Shown in pieces: positions 15,405 through 26,000 of a stretch of DNA of 64,000 nt. The position numbers and the translations under genes are program-made. The notes below the pieces were generated by a model. The model saw only the letters and a program-made list of their open reading frames with translations, made no database searches and was not told where the DNA came from. This stretch comes from Trichomonas vaginalis G3 (lineage: Eukaryota; Parabasalia; Trichomonadida; Trichomonadidae): positions 2,699,797-2,763,796 of the forward strand of contig NC_067204.1 in the NCBI RefSeq assembly GCF_026262505.1, given 5' to 3'. Every line of letters begins with the position of its first letter. Position 1 is the first letter of the stretch.

Positions 15405-16319
15405 ATGTTAGCAACAACAGCACCAAACTCTTTAGTCATGAACCCAACTTCAATGTTAGTAGAGATGAAAAGCTTCATTCCTTCTTCATATACTTTCGAA
15501 ACAACAATCCAGAAGATAAAGCAAGAACTTCTCCAAGGAGATTTAGATTGCACTGCGAAAGATGAAACAAATGAACAGTATCTTTATGAAATGCAGGATA
15601 TTATTGACCATCTACCTAAACTTCCTGAAATCCAACAACAAAAGCTCACTATTCCAGAATTCGATGAAATAGAAGTCAGACCAACTGACTCAGTTGAAAT
15701 AAAGAAGTTCATACGAAAGGTTAACTATGAGTTTCTTGGATTTCATTGCAACCACAAAGTCATGGACAAAGATTGCGATATGGTATATAAGAACATCTCT
15801 GACATATACAAATCTGGGGAGTTTAAGACCTACGACAACTTTGTTTCGTTAGTTGCAAAATGTGTATGGCAGATAAGAGATAAAGACAGAAGAGGTAAGA
15901 TATGGAATGAACAGATAAAACCCGCAACTTTTGAGTTAAAGAGAGCAATTGACGCCTTAGTCATACTAGCAGGTAAGATTTCAATGTACAATGCTAAAAT
16001 GAACCCACAATGTTCAAAATGTAAAGCAGCAATGAGGAAATATAACTACTCCGTCAAAGAGATAGAAAGAATGAGAAACGACTATGCAGATTTAAAGAGG
16101 GAGGCAGAAAAGCCAGCAGAAGATAAAATGGACATGTTGACATTTCTGAACAAAAACTATCCAACAGCTGACGATTTCCTTCTATCTGATGTCAAGAAGA
16201 AATATAAAGAAACATTCGGCATAGTTAAAACATTCGATGTACTGACAGAAGAAATAGAAGCTACGAAATTGTTTAGAATTTCACGAATTCACAATGTTTA
16301 CCATGTAAAACGGTTATAA
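15405..16319 (+). CDS. Unrecognised 304-residue protein
   Basis: The protein starts MLATTAPNSLVMNPTSMLVE and is soluble and mostly helical, with 'HCNHKVMDKDC' (about residues 114-124) and 'CSKCKAAMRKYN' (about 203-214), which together could bind zinc. It is intact and nearly identical in both A and B, unlike many neighbours. It stands convergent with the packaging ATPase gene, with two hairpin repeats between them. A role in replication or assembly can be supposed from position only. Confidence 0.65.
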   Translation: MLATTAPNSLVMNPTSMLVEMKSFIPSSYTFETTIQKIKQELLQGDLDCTAKDETNEQYLYEMQDIIDHLPKLPEIQQQKLTIPEFDEIEVRPTDSVEIKKFIRKVNYEFLGFHCNHKVMDKDCDMVYKNISDIYKSGEFKTYDNFVSLVAKCVWQIRDKDRRGKIWNEQIKPATFELKRAIDALVILAGKISMYNAKMNPQCSKCKAAMRKYNYSVKEIERMRNDYADLKREAEKPAEDKMDMLTFLNKNYPTADDFLLSDVKKKYKETFGIVKTFDVLTEEIEATKLFRISRIHNVYHVKRL

Positions 16320-16326
16320 AATAACT

Positions 16327-16551
16327 GGGGTAGAAAAGAGGGTAGAAAAGAGGGTATATCTAACCTTCTACCCTAAAATATATTTTTGCTGAATTCAGCA
16401 CAAAATTCTGAGTAAAATAATTTTTAGGGCATGTGTCAAACCGTTGAGTTTTCACAAAATTTTAAAAATAACGTTTACCATGTAAAACGCTTATAAAATA
16501 ACTGGGGTAGAAAAGAGGGTAGAAAAGAGGGTATATCTAACCTTCTACCCT
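16327..16551. terminator. Two GGGTAGAA hairpin repeats between convergent genes
   Basis: Two copies (16327-16374 and 16504-16551) of GGGGTAGAAAAGAGGGTAGA...CCTTCTACCC, each preceded by TATAAAATAACT. The last bases of the 304-residue gene (ACCATGTAAAACGGTTATAA) are echoed before the second copy as ACCATGTAAAACGCTTATAA, so the unit was duplicated with a piece of the gene end. Located where both convergent transcripts must end. Confidence 0.6.
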
Positions 16552-16562
16552 AAACATTATTT

Positions 16563-17435
16563 TTATTGACTTTTTACAATTTGAACTTTGTTCGCGTAGA
16601 TATGAATTCTGAAAGAAGTATGAGGGTCTTGTATGACTTTGTACTTCTCCCATAGTTCATGTCTGTCAAACTTACCTGCCATGGACTCTTTCATAAGTTC
16701 CATGAAATCGTCTTCGGACAATCCAGGGAAAAGTATGATATCAGTAAGTATTCTCTTTACATCCTTACTTAAACTCTTTGCTGTCTGTACACAAATGACA
16801 ACTGAGATGTTAAAGTGTCTGAGCTTCTTAAGAATTCGACACATATCTTGTTCTCTGTTCTTTAACAAAGGATGAGAAGCAAAGTCATCTAAAATAAGAA
16901 GACATCTATGAGGGTAAGTCTTCCAATCGTAAGATTGCAATTTCTTCGAAATGTATTCTATCTCTTTCTGTTTGTTTCTGAAGTGTTTCTTCTCTAATAT
17001 TCTCTGCATTTCCTCATTTGGGTCTTTAAACTTCGAATTTATATACTCATTTATAGCATTGTACTTCAAAACTCTTCTTTGGTACTTCTTTATCCAATCT
17101 AACAACTCAGAGTCTTTTATACATACTAACTTAGACTTCTTTATAATATCTTTGAACGAATTGACGGTTTGGTCAAATTGACCAGAAGTACTACAAATGA
17201 CTACTAACTCATAGAATGGGTTCTTCTCATCTAGTTCTTGTTGTTGTGCAGCCATTTTAAGATAAGTGAAAGTCTTACCCGACCCAGGTGGTGCAATTAG
17301 ACCTGTTATACCATTCTGAGCAAATAAGAACTTGTCATGTATAGGTTTTATCTGAGCATTTTCTAACTTCCTCTTGTTCTTCTTCAAAACATTCTCAAAT
17401 TTCTTGTCAATGTCAGCAAACTTTTTTTCTAACAT
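16563..17435 (-). CDS. Genome-packaging ATPase (FtsK/HerA, A32-like)
   Basis: The 290-residue protein should drive DNA into the capsid by ATP hydrolysis. It has a Walker A motif 'IAPPGSGKTF' (47-56), a Walker B motif 'LLILDDFAS' (179-187) and a following 'VVICVQTAKSL' strand-sensor region, the layout of the A32-like ATPases of Polintons and large DNA viruses. Length is typical. The start lies beside that of a divergent small gene, with 36 bp of almost pure A/T between them and a TTTCTAAAAATATG leader. The frame looks whole in both copies, and this is one of the four hallmark Polinton genes. Confidence 0.9.
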   Translation of the reverse strand: MLEKKFADIDKKFENVLKKNKRKLENAQIKPIHDKFLFAQNGITGLIAPPGSGKTFTYLKMAAQQQELDEKNPFYELVVICSTSGQFDQTVNSFKDIIKKSKLVCIKDSELLDWIKKYQRRVLKYNAINEYINSKFKDPNEEMQRILEKKHFRNKQKEIEYISKKLQSYDWKTYPHRCLLILDDFASHPLLKNREQDMCRILKKLRHFNISVVICVQTAKSLSKDVKRILTDIILFPGLSEDDFMELMKESMAGKFDRHELWEKYKVIQDPHTSFRIHIYANKVQIVKSQ

Positions 17436-17471
17436 ATTTTTAGAAAAATTAAAATTTTTATCTTTTAGAAA

Positions 17472-17916
17472 ATGTCTAGCGATTTCGCTATCTATATTCG
17501 AGACAAGCTTTTTGACTCAAAACTCTGTCGACCATAAAATCTTACATAGTGTAAACAAGAAAGGTGAATTTGTTCTAAAGTTCTGTTTCTGGGAATATGA
17601 CAAGAACCATAAAACATTACAGAGAGTCTTTAAAATTTGTCAATGACAGACTTGTTGACAGAGATGACGCCGATTGGAAAGATGAAGTCCAACAAAAGTT
17701 CTTAGAATGCAAAGAAGGCACATGCGCTGTTCTTGAAGATGAAATAGAAAACAGAATAGAAGAGCTATTAAAGGACAAAGAACTTTTACATAAATATGGT
17801 TCGAGAAATTTGACATAACTCCACCAGAGAAGAAGAAGAAGAGAGAAAAGAAAGAAAAGAAAGTAGAAGAAGAGAAGAAAGAACCTGAACCAGAGAAAAA
17901 GAAATTTGACATGTAA
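17472..17916 (+). pseudogene. Small charged protein gene, interrupted
   Basis: The region carries coding similarity with 'KILHSVNKKGEFVLKFCFWE', then 'DDADWKDEVQQKFLECKEGT' and an extremely Lys/Glu-rich tail ending EKKKFDM. Homologous sequence at 39167-39634 in B shows the same layout. It is divergent from the packaging ATPase. The gene looks interrupted in both copies. No family was recognised. Confidence 0.5.
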
Positions 17917-17932
17917 AAATAAAATTTTATTT

Positions 17933-18352
17933 TTAGAACATTTCTGGGTCAATGTCAATGTTCTCTTCCTCTTTAGGAGCAAACACTGGCTTAGACTCTA
18001 AAATCTTTTTACCCAATTTACCTTGAACTTCAACTATCTTAGACTCATAATATTCATAGTCGTCTGCTTTCTTTGGTTCATAAGGTATAACAAGTTTGTA
18101 TGCTTTGCCTTCTTTAAGGTTTGAGAACCTTCTGTCAAAATTTTCTTTGACTGCTAACAAACCTTCTATGTCTAAGTCTTCAAATTTCGCACCATTTTTA
18201 GTCACAATAGCAAACTTAACTGGTTCGATGTTCCAAACTTTGTCAAATGAAGACTTTTCAAAATGGTAGAAGTAAACATTCAAATAAGCGAATGGGTCTA
18301 GTTCTTCTTTGACTTCTGTCATGTACTTATTTACTGAAATATATTTCGTCAT
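17933..18352 (-). CDS. Unrecognised 139-residue protein
   Basis: The protein starts MTKYISVNKYMTEVKEELDP and contains 'FKVWNIEPVKFAIVTKN'-like strands (WNIEPVKFAIVTKNGAKF) and an acidic end 'EEENIDIDPEMF'. The beta-rich core with an acidic tail resembles single-stranded DNA-binding proteins in outline, and it sits directly downstream of the helicase gene, but no diagnostic motif confirms this. The frame is intact in both copies, with only one or two substitutions visible. The leader contains TTTTTTATCCGATAGAAAAGATG. Confidence 0.6.
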   Translation of the reverse strand: MTKYISVNKYMTEVKEELDPFAYLNVYFYHFEKSSFDKVWNIEPVKFAIVTKNGAKFEDLDIEGLLAVKENFDRRFSNLKEGKAYKLVIPYEPKKADDYEYYESKIVEVQGKLGKKILESKPVFAPKEEENIDIDPEMF

Positions 18353-18387
18353 CTTTTCTATCGGATAAAAAAATATTTTTTTAAAAT

Positions 18388-19623
18388 TTACTCAGAAAAA
18401 TTTTTCTTTGTATATACGCCGTTCTGAACATCTAAAAGATTTTTGACATTTGCCAAGAATGTTCGTTTAGAAGCTGTCATATAACCATATTCTTGACAAT
18501 ATTGTTTATACGAATCGTACAATGACCTTTCATCTAAACACTCAAAGTCAGTTTCATCTATGAACAGTTCATATACACTCTTGTTTGCTTCTAACAATGT
18601 TTGTCTCTCTTCGGTATGTGGAATTTGTCTTGGATTGAACTTAGAAATATCTAATGTCATAAAGTATGAGAACAAGTGGTTGTAAAAGTCAGATGTCAAA
18701 GTTTCTGCTAAGTCGTCAAAATATTCTGTATCTTGCATATGAGAATCTGACGTTCTGACAACTACATATCTTCTGTCAGAACTTTCTAACTTCATCGGAA
18801 CAGCATTGTTTGAAACCATAATGAAGTTTGCAACATTTTCACAAACTCTTTGGTCTTTATATTTTCTTTCAACAACTCCAACTTTGTCTGTTATAAGACT
18901 CTTCAAAGCATCTGAGTTCAAAACTTTTGTTGTATCTATACTTTGAAGTTCGTTACATACTATAAGTTTCATATTCTCTATTGAAGAGTTAAATTTACCG
19001 CAGATGTTTTCTAAGTTTGTCATATTCGGATTCGAATAGCCCTCTAACAGTTTGCACAAAATATCTGTAAAGAAAGTATTCTTACCTGTTCCTTGTTTTC
19101 CAATTATAATGAGAGCAGTTTCATTTTTAGCACTTGGATGTTGTAAGATGTTTGCAAACCAACATAAGATATACTCATAGACTCTTTCGTTTCCATTGCA
19201 TATAATTTCTTTGACATGGTCTAACCAAGCTTCTATAATATTTTCTTTCCATTCTACTTGTTCGTATTTATATCCAGTGAAGATAGAATAGAAGTTTGGA
19301 GAAGGTGTATAGAACTTTATACCACGAACTGAAAAATCTTCTAACTTTGACAATAAGATATCCCAAGCATCTAACATCTTCATGCCAACTTGTACGACTT
19401 TTATTTTCTTAAGTTTCTGTCTACATTCTTGTTCTGAAACTATTGTTGCTCTTGGTTTGTTAAAGACAACATCCCATTCTTTCATAACATAACATTCTGG
19501 GGCAGAGTCGACATAAATGACTAAACGTTTCAAATTCTCGACTGCTTTGTTATAGTCTCTAAATGGACACATATTTCTGAACGCTTGGAAGTCATAAAAA
19601 TCTGAAACGTCTATTCTGTACAT
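18388..19623 (-). CDS. Superfamily 3 helicase (D5/Rep-like)
   Basis: The 411-residue protein should unwind DNA during element replication. Its core has Walker A 'IIIGKQGTGKNTF' (172-184), Walker B 'MKLIVCNELQ' (218-227) and the SF3 motif C 'NFIMVSNN', followed by a conserved 'DRRYVVVRTSD' arginine-finger region. No primase motif was recognised in its first 150 residues. SF3 helicases are usual in Polinton-like viruses and virophages but patchy in Polintons. The leader TTTTATTTTTATAAAAATG is the same as that of the polymerase gene. The frame looks whole in A. Confidence 0.85.
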   Translation of the reverse strand: MYRIDVSDFYDFQAFRNMCPFRDYNKAVENLKRLVIYVDSAPECYVMKEWDVVFNKPRATIVSEQECRQKLKKIKVVQVGMKMLDAWDILLSKLEDFSVRGIKFYTPSPNFYSIFTGYKYEQVEWKENIIEAWLDHVKEIICNGNERVYEYILCWFANILQHPSAKNETALIIIGKQGTGKNTFFTDILCKLLEGYSNPNMTNLENICGKFNSSIENMKLIVCNELQSIDTTKVLNSDALKSLITDKVGVVERKYKDQRVCENVANFIMVSNNAVPMKLESSDRRYVVVRTSDSHMQDTEYFDDLAETLTSDFYNHLFSYFMTLDISKFNPRQIPHTEERQTLLEANKSVYELFIDETDFECLDERSLYDSYKQYCQEYGYMTASKRTFLANVKNLLDVQNGVYTKKNFSE

Positions 19624-19651
19624 TTTTATAAAAATAAAAAAAATATTTTTT

Positions 19652-20452
19652 TTATTCTTGACTTTGTTGTTGCATTTGTTCCATTTGTTGCATTTGTTGT
19701 TCTTGAGCTATTTGTTGTTGAAGTTGTTCTTGTAATACAATACTTTCACCAGTTGCATCTTCCAATTCGAAACTTTCTGCCGTCATTGACAAATACATAG
19801 GACATAAAAGTTTTACAGGAACAAAGTTTGCGTCAACTAAGTTAAGTTTATTTGCTAAAGTGTTTGAGTTCACTAAAGCTGAAAATCTGCATTCGAATGA
19901 ACAATAGGCAAACCAGCAGAGAAAGTGTTGTTTATACGCATGAGTATCTTTTGGTCATAGTAGTTTCTGTCGACATTCGAATAACACTTTGAACCTAAGT
20001 TTGAAACAATATATAAAATAGGTGTACTTAAAGTCAATGGAACAGACATTCCTTGTATGACACCTTTTCCTGTTATAGGAAACTGTTGGTAGTAAAAACC
20101 AGATATAAGTTTTGTATTATAGCTCATATCGTTTATAGTAAACTCAGTCGGACATCCAAACATAATGAAACCTGCTCTAGTTGCAGCACATGTTACATCC
20201 GTCCTTAAAGTATTAAATAAGTCAACAAAACCTGTTGGTGGTATATCTGAGTAAGTATCTTCAAAGAGTATTTTTTACCATTCACAACAATAAAGTCTTC
20301 TGGTGTCAAAAGAGCAAAACAGGCTTTAGTCGTCATTGTGTTTAAGTTAGTTTACAATATCGTCCTTGAGGACTTTGTAAGTTTGTTGTTATAGAATTAT
20401 ATGACTCTGGGTTTTTAGTCGTAATAGTATAAACCATTATGTCTTCTGCCAT
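19652..20452 (-). pseudogene. Candidate minor capsid (penton-like) gene, broken
   Basis: The coding region is beta-rich, with 'GFYYQQFPITGKGVIQGM', 'TLSTPILYIVSNLGSKCY' and 'MRINNTFSAGLPIVHSN', and ends in a Gln/Met-rich tail. Its place, between the SF3 helicase and the major capsid cluster, and its strand-rich look, fit the penton-type minor capsid protein found near the capsid gene in Polintons. That is inference. The copy looks broken about three times, as does the one in B. Confidence 0.5.
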
Positions 20453-20456
20453 TTAC

Positions 20457-21038
20457 TTAGCAACTAAATTTTAATGAAATGTTGTGGTCGTCAAATATTT
20501 TTATGACGTCTGGGAAACTATATTTTAAGTTCAACGTTTCACCTCCTTTCATAACGTATATCTTGTCAATGACATTATATGAAACACCACAGCAAGCAAT
20601 GTCGGGTTCTATTTCTTTGATGTTTATATCGTCTGCCTCTGTCAAAAGTTTCAATAGTTCTTTCAAAACTTCATGAGGTGCGATGACATATGAGTTCACT
20701 TTTACAGGGTTGTGTTCGACCAAGTTTAACATTATACCTAAAGCTTGACAAATCTTCTCCTGAGTTTGAAGTTTGTCTTTCAGTTGTTGGTAGTCGTTTC
20801 GAATATCTGCAACAGAACTTAAGTCTCTGCTAACTTCAGGGTATGTTGGTTGTTCTTTTACAGGAACAATTGTTATACCATCTTGGTCTTCGTATGGTTT
20901 CCCCACTTCAACATCTCTTTCTTTGACATTGACAACAACACTTTGACTGTTTGTTTGAGTTGGTGAATTTAACTTCACATCTGCCACCGCCATTAAACCT
21001 TTTGAAACACTTACGCTTCTATTTTTCGGAAATGACAT
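20457..21038 (-). CDS. Unrecognised 193-residue protein
   Basis: The protein starts MSFPKNRSVSVSKGLMAVAD. The start is chosen because the frame's upstream extension lies antisense to the gene at 21057 and the shared 18-bp promoter sits just before this ATG. A disordered N-terminal third leads to a helical part with 'YQQLKDKLQTQEKICQALGI' and an alpha/beta end with 'YSFPDVIKIFDDHNISLKF'. It lies between capsid-type genes and probably belongs to the particle. The frame is intact in both copies. Confidence 0.65.
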   Translation of the reverse strand: MSFPKNRSVSVSKGLMAVADVKLNSPTQTNSQSVVVNVKERDVEVGKPYEDQDGITIVPVKEQPTYPEVSRDLSSVADIRNDYQQLKDKLQTQEKICQALGIMLNLVEHNPVKVNSYVIAPHEVLKELLKLLTEADDINIKEIEPDIACCGVSYNVIDKIYVMKGGETLNLKYSFPDVIKIFDDHNISLKFSC

Positions 21039-21056
21039 TTTACTTAGAATAAAAAG
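21039..21056. promoter_or_regulatory. 18-bp divergent promoter
   Basis: The 18 bases TTTACTTAGAATAAAAAG separate two divergent start codons. Read on the minus strand it is CTTTTTATTCTAAGTAAA, which again contains TCTA in A/T flanks. Spacing and composition match 5360-5377. The B counterpart is 36028-36045. Confidence 0.5.
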
Positions 21057-21476
21057 ATGGACGTATTTGAGTATCTCTTCGAATTGAAGCAAAACAAGGT
21101 TTACACACACAAACAATACAAATACATTGACAGAATAGTTCTTTACACAAACAATGGAAAATGTTATAGAATAGCAGTCTTTGCTGAACCAAAATATTTT
21201 CATAAAGCAAAGAAAGTTGGTATAACCGAAATGGTGAAAGTTCTTGAAGCAGACAAAAATATAACAACAAAACTGACCGATATTTCTAAAGGTAAGTTTA
21301 TAATACAATATTATATCAAAACTGGCGTACTGTCAATATTTGACGGAGAGAAGTCAGTTCAAGAACAACTTACTGACCTGCTGCCAAAATCTGCTCGATG
21401 GAAGCTGTCGTTATGCCAATCTGAGGAGCCCCAGCAGGTTTCATCGAACGAATCTTCAAAAGAGCATCTTCCGTGA
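21057..21476 (+). CDS. 139-residue protein convergent with the capsid gene
   Basis: The protein starts MDVFEYLFELKQNKVYTHKQ and has alternating strands and helices ('RIVLYTNNGKCYRIAVFAEP'). Its last 35 or so codons run antisense through the end of the major capsid gene, so two coding regions overlap tail to tail. The frame and its promoter are the same in B. Overlap on this scale could allow antisense control of capsid expression. The alternative is that only the first hundred codons matter. Confidence 0.55.
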   Translation: MDVFEYLFELKQNKVYTHKQYKYIDRIVLYTNNGKCYRIAVFAEPKYFHKAKKVGITEMVKVLEADKNITTKLTDISKGKFIIQYYIKTGVLSIFDGEKSVQEQLTDLLPKSARWKLSLCQSEEPQQVSSNESSKEHLP

Positions 21477-22974
21477 AAAGTGCTATTGGTTTTGTAAACT
21501 TCTTTGCTTTCAATTCATTTGGACCGTCTCTGTCACCAGTATATTGTATTTGAACTGTACCAACAGTTGAAATACCACCCATAAAGTCTTCTGAGTCAGC
21601 AAATGGAATGCCAAGCCAAAAGTTTGAACGGTCTCCATTTGTATATTGAGTTTTTGAGCTCCTGTATGGTCCATACTTTCACATATGGCATAATAGAACT
21701 TTGCATTTCAGGGTTAATGGTTGTTGTGAAGTTGTTGTTAAAGTTCATAGCATCTAATGTCAAGTTGTATGACCTCATATCCTCAACTGTAGAATATTCT
21801 TCTCTTGGATAATATTTGCCATCTATGTTTATATGGTATTTAATACCAGGGTTGTAGAAGCAAGAATAGTCATTTATAGTTCGTCTGAACAGTACAAACA
21901 TAGTATCTGCATGTTTCATTGCAGTTGTTAAGCAATATCTGTTCTTGCACCTGGGTCAGCACTTTGGTTTCCAACTTCACCTGCAAAGTCTTTGACAGAT
22001 ATTTGGTGTATAGGGAACATAAGTGGAACTGCAATATATTTGGCAGCTAAAGCATTTGAAATATCTGGGTCCAACATATAGACTGCAAGTCTGCTTTCTA
22101 TTCTCTTGCATTCAAATTTTTCGCATGTGAACTTAACTGGGTCCCAAGCAGTTCCAGCAGCATTGAAATAGTAGTTTACTTCAGTGTTGAGGTTTGAGAA
22201 ACCAAAGTCTAAGTCAACTTTGTCTTTGCAAAATTCGGCGAATGACGTTTGATTTGCTCCCTTTACGTCTGTAAGAGTGAATGGGTCTTGTGTTGGTGCA
22301 ATGACTAAGTTATTTTTGCTTGGAGTAAGTTCGATAGAAATTTTTCCTGCCCAGTTTGGCAAGTATCTTAAAAACCTGAAGATGAGGAAAGATGACAAAG
22401 GAACTCTAAGTTTCAATTTTACTTTGGTTACTGCTGCTGCAGTTTGTCCAGAAAGGTTAACATAAACTCCTGGAACGTTAGGGTCAAGTCTTCTTATTTT
22501 CTCAATAGTTGCATACTGGTCTGTTTGTTCTCTAGCTTGTGGTTGTACTGAGTTTCTCAAAGCGAACCATTCATAGTTTGCCCATGTTACTGTTTGAACT
22601 AAGTCAGAGTTAGAATATATCTTATATCCCATGAAAACTTCTGGAGCATATTGGTATCCGACATAGAAAATTCCATTGCAACCTTTCTTGTCAGACAACT
22701 TGGCAGAAGGTTTTATTTCAATGTCTTGTTCCACGTATAAGAAAGAGTTGTCAATAGAAATTATATGAAACCTGTCGCAAGCAATATCTACTGTTGTTGA
22801 AGAACCTTCTCCAAACTCACCTACGTTTCCATAAGAAACAGCAGTTGTATATTCGTAAGTTCCAGGAACTATTTCTGACCTTCTAATGGCATTGTCGCAT
22901 TCGTTATACCATTCGGAAACATTTCCATTCATAGCATCCAAAACTGTTGGCGTTATATTCTGAGCGGCGTACAT
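21370..22974 (-). pseudogene. Major capsid protein of the A/B family, broken
   Basis: This is the probable double jelly-roll shell protein. The first part starts MYAAQNITPTVLDAMNGNVS and carries strand-rich sequence such as 'DRFHIISIDNSFLYVEQD', 'GIFYVGYQYAPEVFMGYK' and 'PLSSFLIFRFLRYLPNW'; the second part has 'MKHADTMFVLFRRTINDYS' and 'SSIMPYVKVWTIQEL'. Order, length and position beside the penton candidate match Polinton capsid genes. The leader TTTTTACTCATATGAAATG contains a match to the trichomonad initiator TCA-Py-T/A. The copy looks broken two or three times. Confidence 0.7.
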
Positions 22975-23006
22975 TTCATATGAGTAAAAATATAGAATAG
23001 TTGGAT

Positions 23007-26000
23007 TTATATGTCATAATAGAACCCACGTGACCAAGCTTTACTTTCTTCCTGACTGAGTTTTTAACTCTTCTTTTTCCTTCATTGCCCTCTGCTTGAA
23101 GTTGTTGCATCTTTGCATTATGTTCATCTAGTATGTTGCAAATTTCCCATGTCCTTTTTGCCTTTTGGCTCTGGTCGCCCATCTCAGGTAACCTATATCC
23201 TAGAAAGAGTTTGTCATAGTCTGTATTTGAGTCTTCGCGTATTGTTTGCATGACTCTTTCCTGAGTTTCCGGTTCAAGCTCTTCAAACAGTGCCTGTCCA
23301 TATGGAATATGCTCGTTTCCAAATATATGTTTTTGTAGCCATTCTGGTTTTCTTTCCATGTTACCAACTATATCTTTTGTGAATGGGAAAGCTTTACCCA
23401 ATCTTTCAGTCTTGCGTCGTTTATTTCTGTAGTTGGTTTTATTTTGTCAAGGAACATGTTTTTCAATACTAACATTTCATTTGGTACTGTCCATTTGAGT
23501 TTTCTTAAATATTCATCCCTTCTCGGTTCATTGTCTGCAAAGTAAGTTTTTATGACATTTTGTAAACTTTCGTTTGCAAGGTCATGTACAATAGGTTCTC
23601 TTCCTTCTCTCTCCCTAACTTTCTTTCTAAACTCTTCACCAAATATACCATCTCTATGGTTCTGTGTAGTTCTTTGAGATAAATGTTCTAGAACGTCAGG
23701 TGTTATATTTCCATCAGCCATGTTCATTTCATACTGGTCCAAAATATCTGCATGTTTCATATCTTTCAATGGCATTAAAGCCGCGCTGAAAATACCAGCT
23801 ATATCTGGTTCACCATTCTTCCATTGCGTCTACAACTTCTTGGAATTGTGGTTGTAAGTTTATGAACCACCTATCCGGGTTAGCTTTATGACCCCATCTC
23901 ATTGTAGTTCCATCGTCTGCAGAAACAAAAGTAGGTTTGTTTCCATCTTGGTTAGGTTCTGAATGAACTTTAAACAATGTTTCATTTCTATATGTTTTCT
24001 TGAAATTTAACCTTTTATCTTCACCGAGTTCATCCGAAGATTGAACGTTAAATGCTCGTAAGTAAAAAGGGTTGTTGTATTTGTGTACATTTTTTTTCAG
24101 TTCTTCCATTCTATGCTGAATATTTTCATCTGGTGTTGGAGTCTTTTGTATGTCGGCAAACATTTTTCGATATTCTTCTACTATGTCAGCCGAATCTTTC
24201 TTAGACTCTTGGAAAGATTCCATATTCACCTCATGCTCTTGTTGAGGGTCAAGATTTTTCGGCTGTTCCAAATCTTCATCTAGTTCTGTGAAGTTAGTTT
24301 CCAAAGGAGTGACTTGTTCGTTTCCTTCAGGCTCTTCTAGCTGTTGTTGCTGAACTATTTCTTCCATGTCTGGTTGTATCTGAACTTTCTTCCTGTGGAG
24401 TTTCTTGTACCTCATCTGCTGGCATTTCATATATTCCGAGACCGTTTTTAACAAGTTCCCTATCTAAGTCATCCGGACTCATAAACTTTCTTCTTTCGTT
24501 CCGTCTCTATTTTTTACGCGTTTCATGACGAGTTGAATTGTCATTTAGCTCTGACATCAAATATCTCGGAGTAAATTCAGTCATGTCATTTGGATGATAT
24601 GCTATTAAATCATATCCCTTAGCGAGCTTGTATTTTCCAGGTTTGAAATTATATCCCATTTGGTGCTGAGCCATAAAGCTAAATAGGTTCGGGTCAGTAT
24701 TTCCATCCTTGAACTTTCTAATAGCTTCTTTATATCTGTCACTAAAGTCAATAGTATCTGGGTAACCATACTCTTCTTAAGCATTTTTAAGAATTCTTGG
24801 TTTCCTTGTTCTCTACTTCTTTTATGTCCTTGCTCTGTTTGTGGTTGTTTGTTGTTGTGCAGGGTTTTGAACTGTTGGTTGGTTGTTGTTGTGCTGGTTT
24901 TGAACTGTTGGTTGTTGTGTTGGTTGTTGTGTTGGTTGTTGTGTTGGTTTTGGTGGCATGCCTGTGTCTGTGTCCATGTGACGATGTAAATGTTTAGGTA
25001 GTCCTGGTGCAGGTGCTTCTCTTGGAGGGTTTGGTGGTATATAATTCAAGTTCCACCAGCTGGCACATATGTTCCATCTGCAGCGTAATGTCCTACCTGA
25101 CTTTTCGTTCTTAAGAAAGCATTTACTAGGTCTGTTTTGGTCTGTTGTAACTCTTTTTCTTGACTTTTCACAACAGTTGCTCTAACGGCGTCATAGGCAC
25201 TTTGAACTGCCTGTCTCGTTGCTGCATCTGTTATTTTCGTCATATTTTGTGCTACTTCTTTTAACTCTTTGTCGAAACCTTCAGACTTCAGTTTCTTTCC
25301 AGATGAGAAGTCGTTCACTTGTTTCACCTTACTATGAAGAGCTTCGAAGCGTTCTTAAAGTCAGCATTTGTTAAAGCTTCATTTGAACTGTCTTCATCCG
25401 CTTGTATTTTGTCCTTATTGACCCTATAAGTTGGGCTGCTTTAGCGTTGGCTTGGGCATCTAACCAGTCATTGTTAGCTTTTATATATTCTGCGCTTTTC
25501 ATTGCCTTTTGCATAGCCGCGTCGTTATTTTTACTTTCTTGTGCTAAGTTTTCATACTGTACGGTTTGGTTTTGCAACTGTAAAAGTTTTTCTGCCTTTA
25601 CATTTGCTTCAACTTCTTTTTTATACTCATCGCTATCCATATATGTCTTCAGGGCTTTTTGTTTTATCTCTTCATCTTTCAGTACTTTATATTGAGTAGT
25701 ATGGTTTTCAAATTTATGACATCTTGTTCCATTTTTGCTACTTCTGCTGCTTTTTCTGACACTTTTTTCGCATATTCCCTCTGTACTTAGTTCTTTCAGT
25801 TGTTCTTCTTTCTTCTTTTTCTCTACGTTTAACTCATTGAGTTTCTTTGTGTGTCTGTCATATTCTAGTTTCTTTTCGTTTTCACTTATTTGCTTCTGTA
25901 TGTCTATGTTTGACTTTTTGACATCTGTTATTTGATTTTTGAGTGAACTCAAATTCATTTGACTTTGAGGGTTATAGCTGTTCCGTCTGCAGCTCCACCA

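Noticed and set aside
16633-17181. Plus-strand frames within the ATPase gene
   Set aside because: Antisense to a gene with clear Walker motifs; composition is Phe/Ser/Cys-rich as expected for complement of Lys/Glu-rich coding.
24797-25049. Frames rich in Val/Leu (VVVLVVVLVLV) or Gln/Pro on the opposite strand
   Set aside because: Shadow translations of the Gln/Pro/Thr linker of the long coiled-coil gene; the same occurs in B and C near 32180 and 62590.
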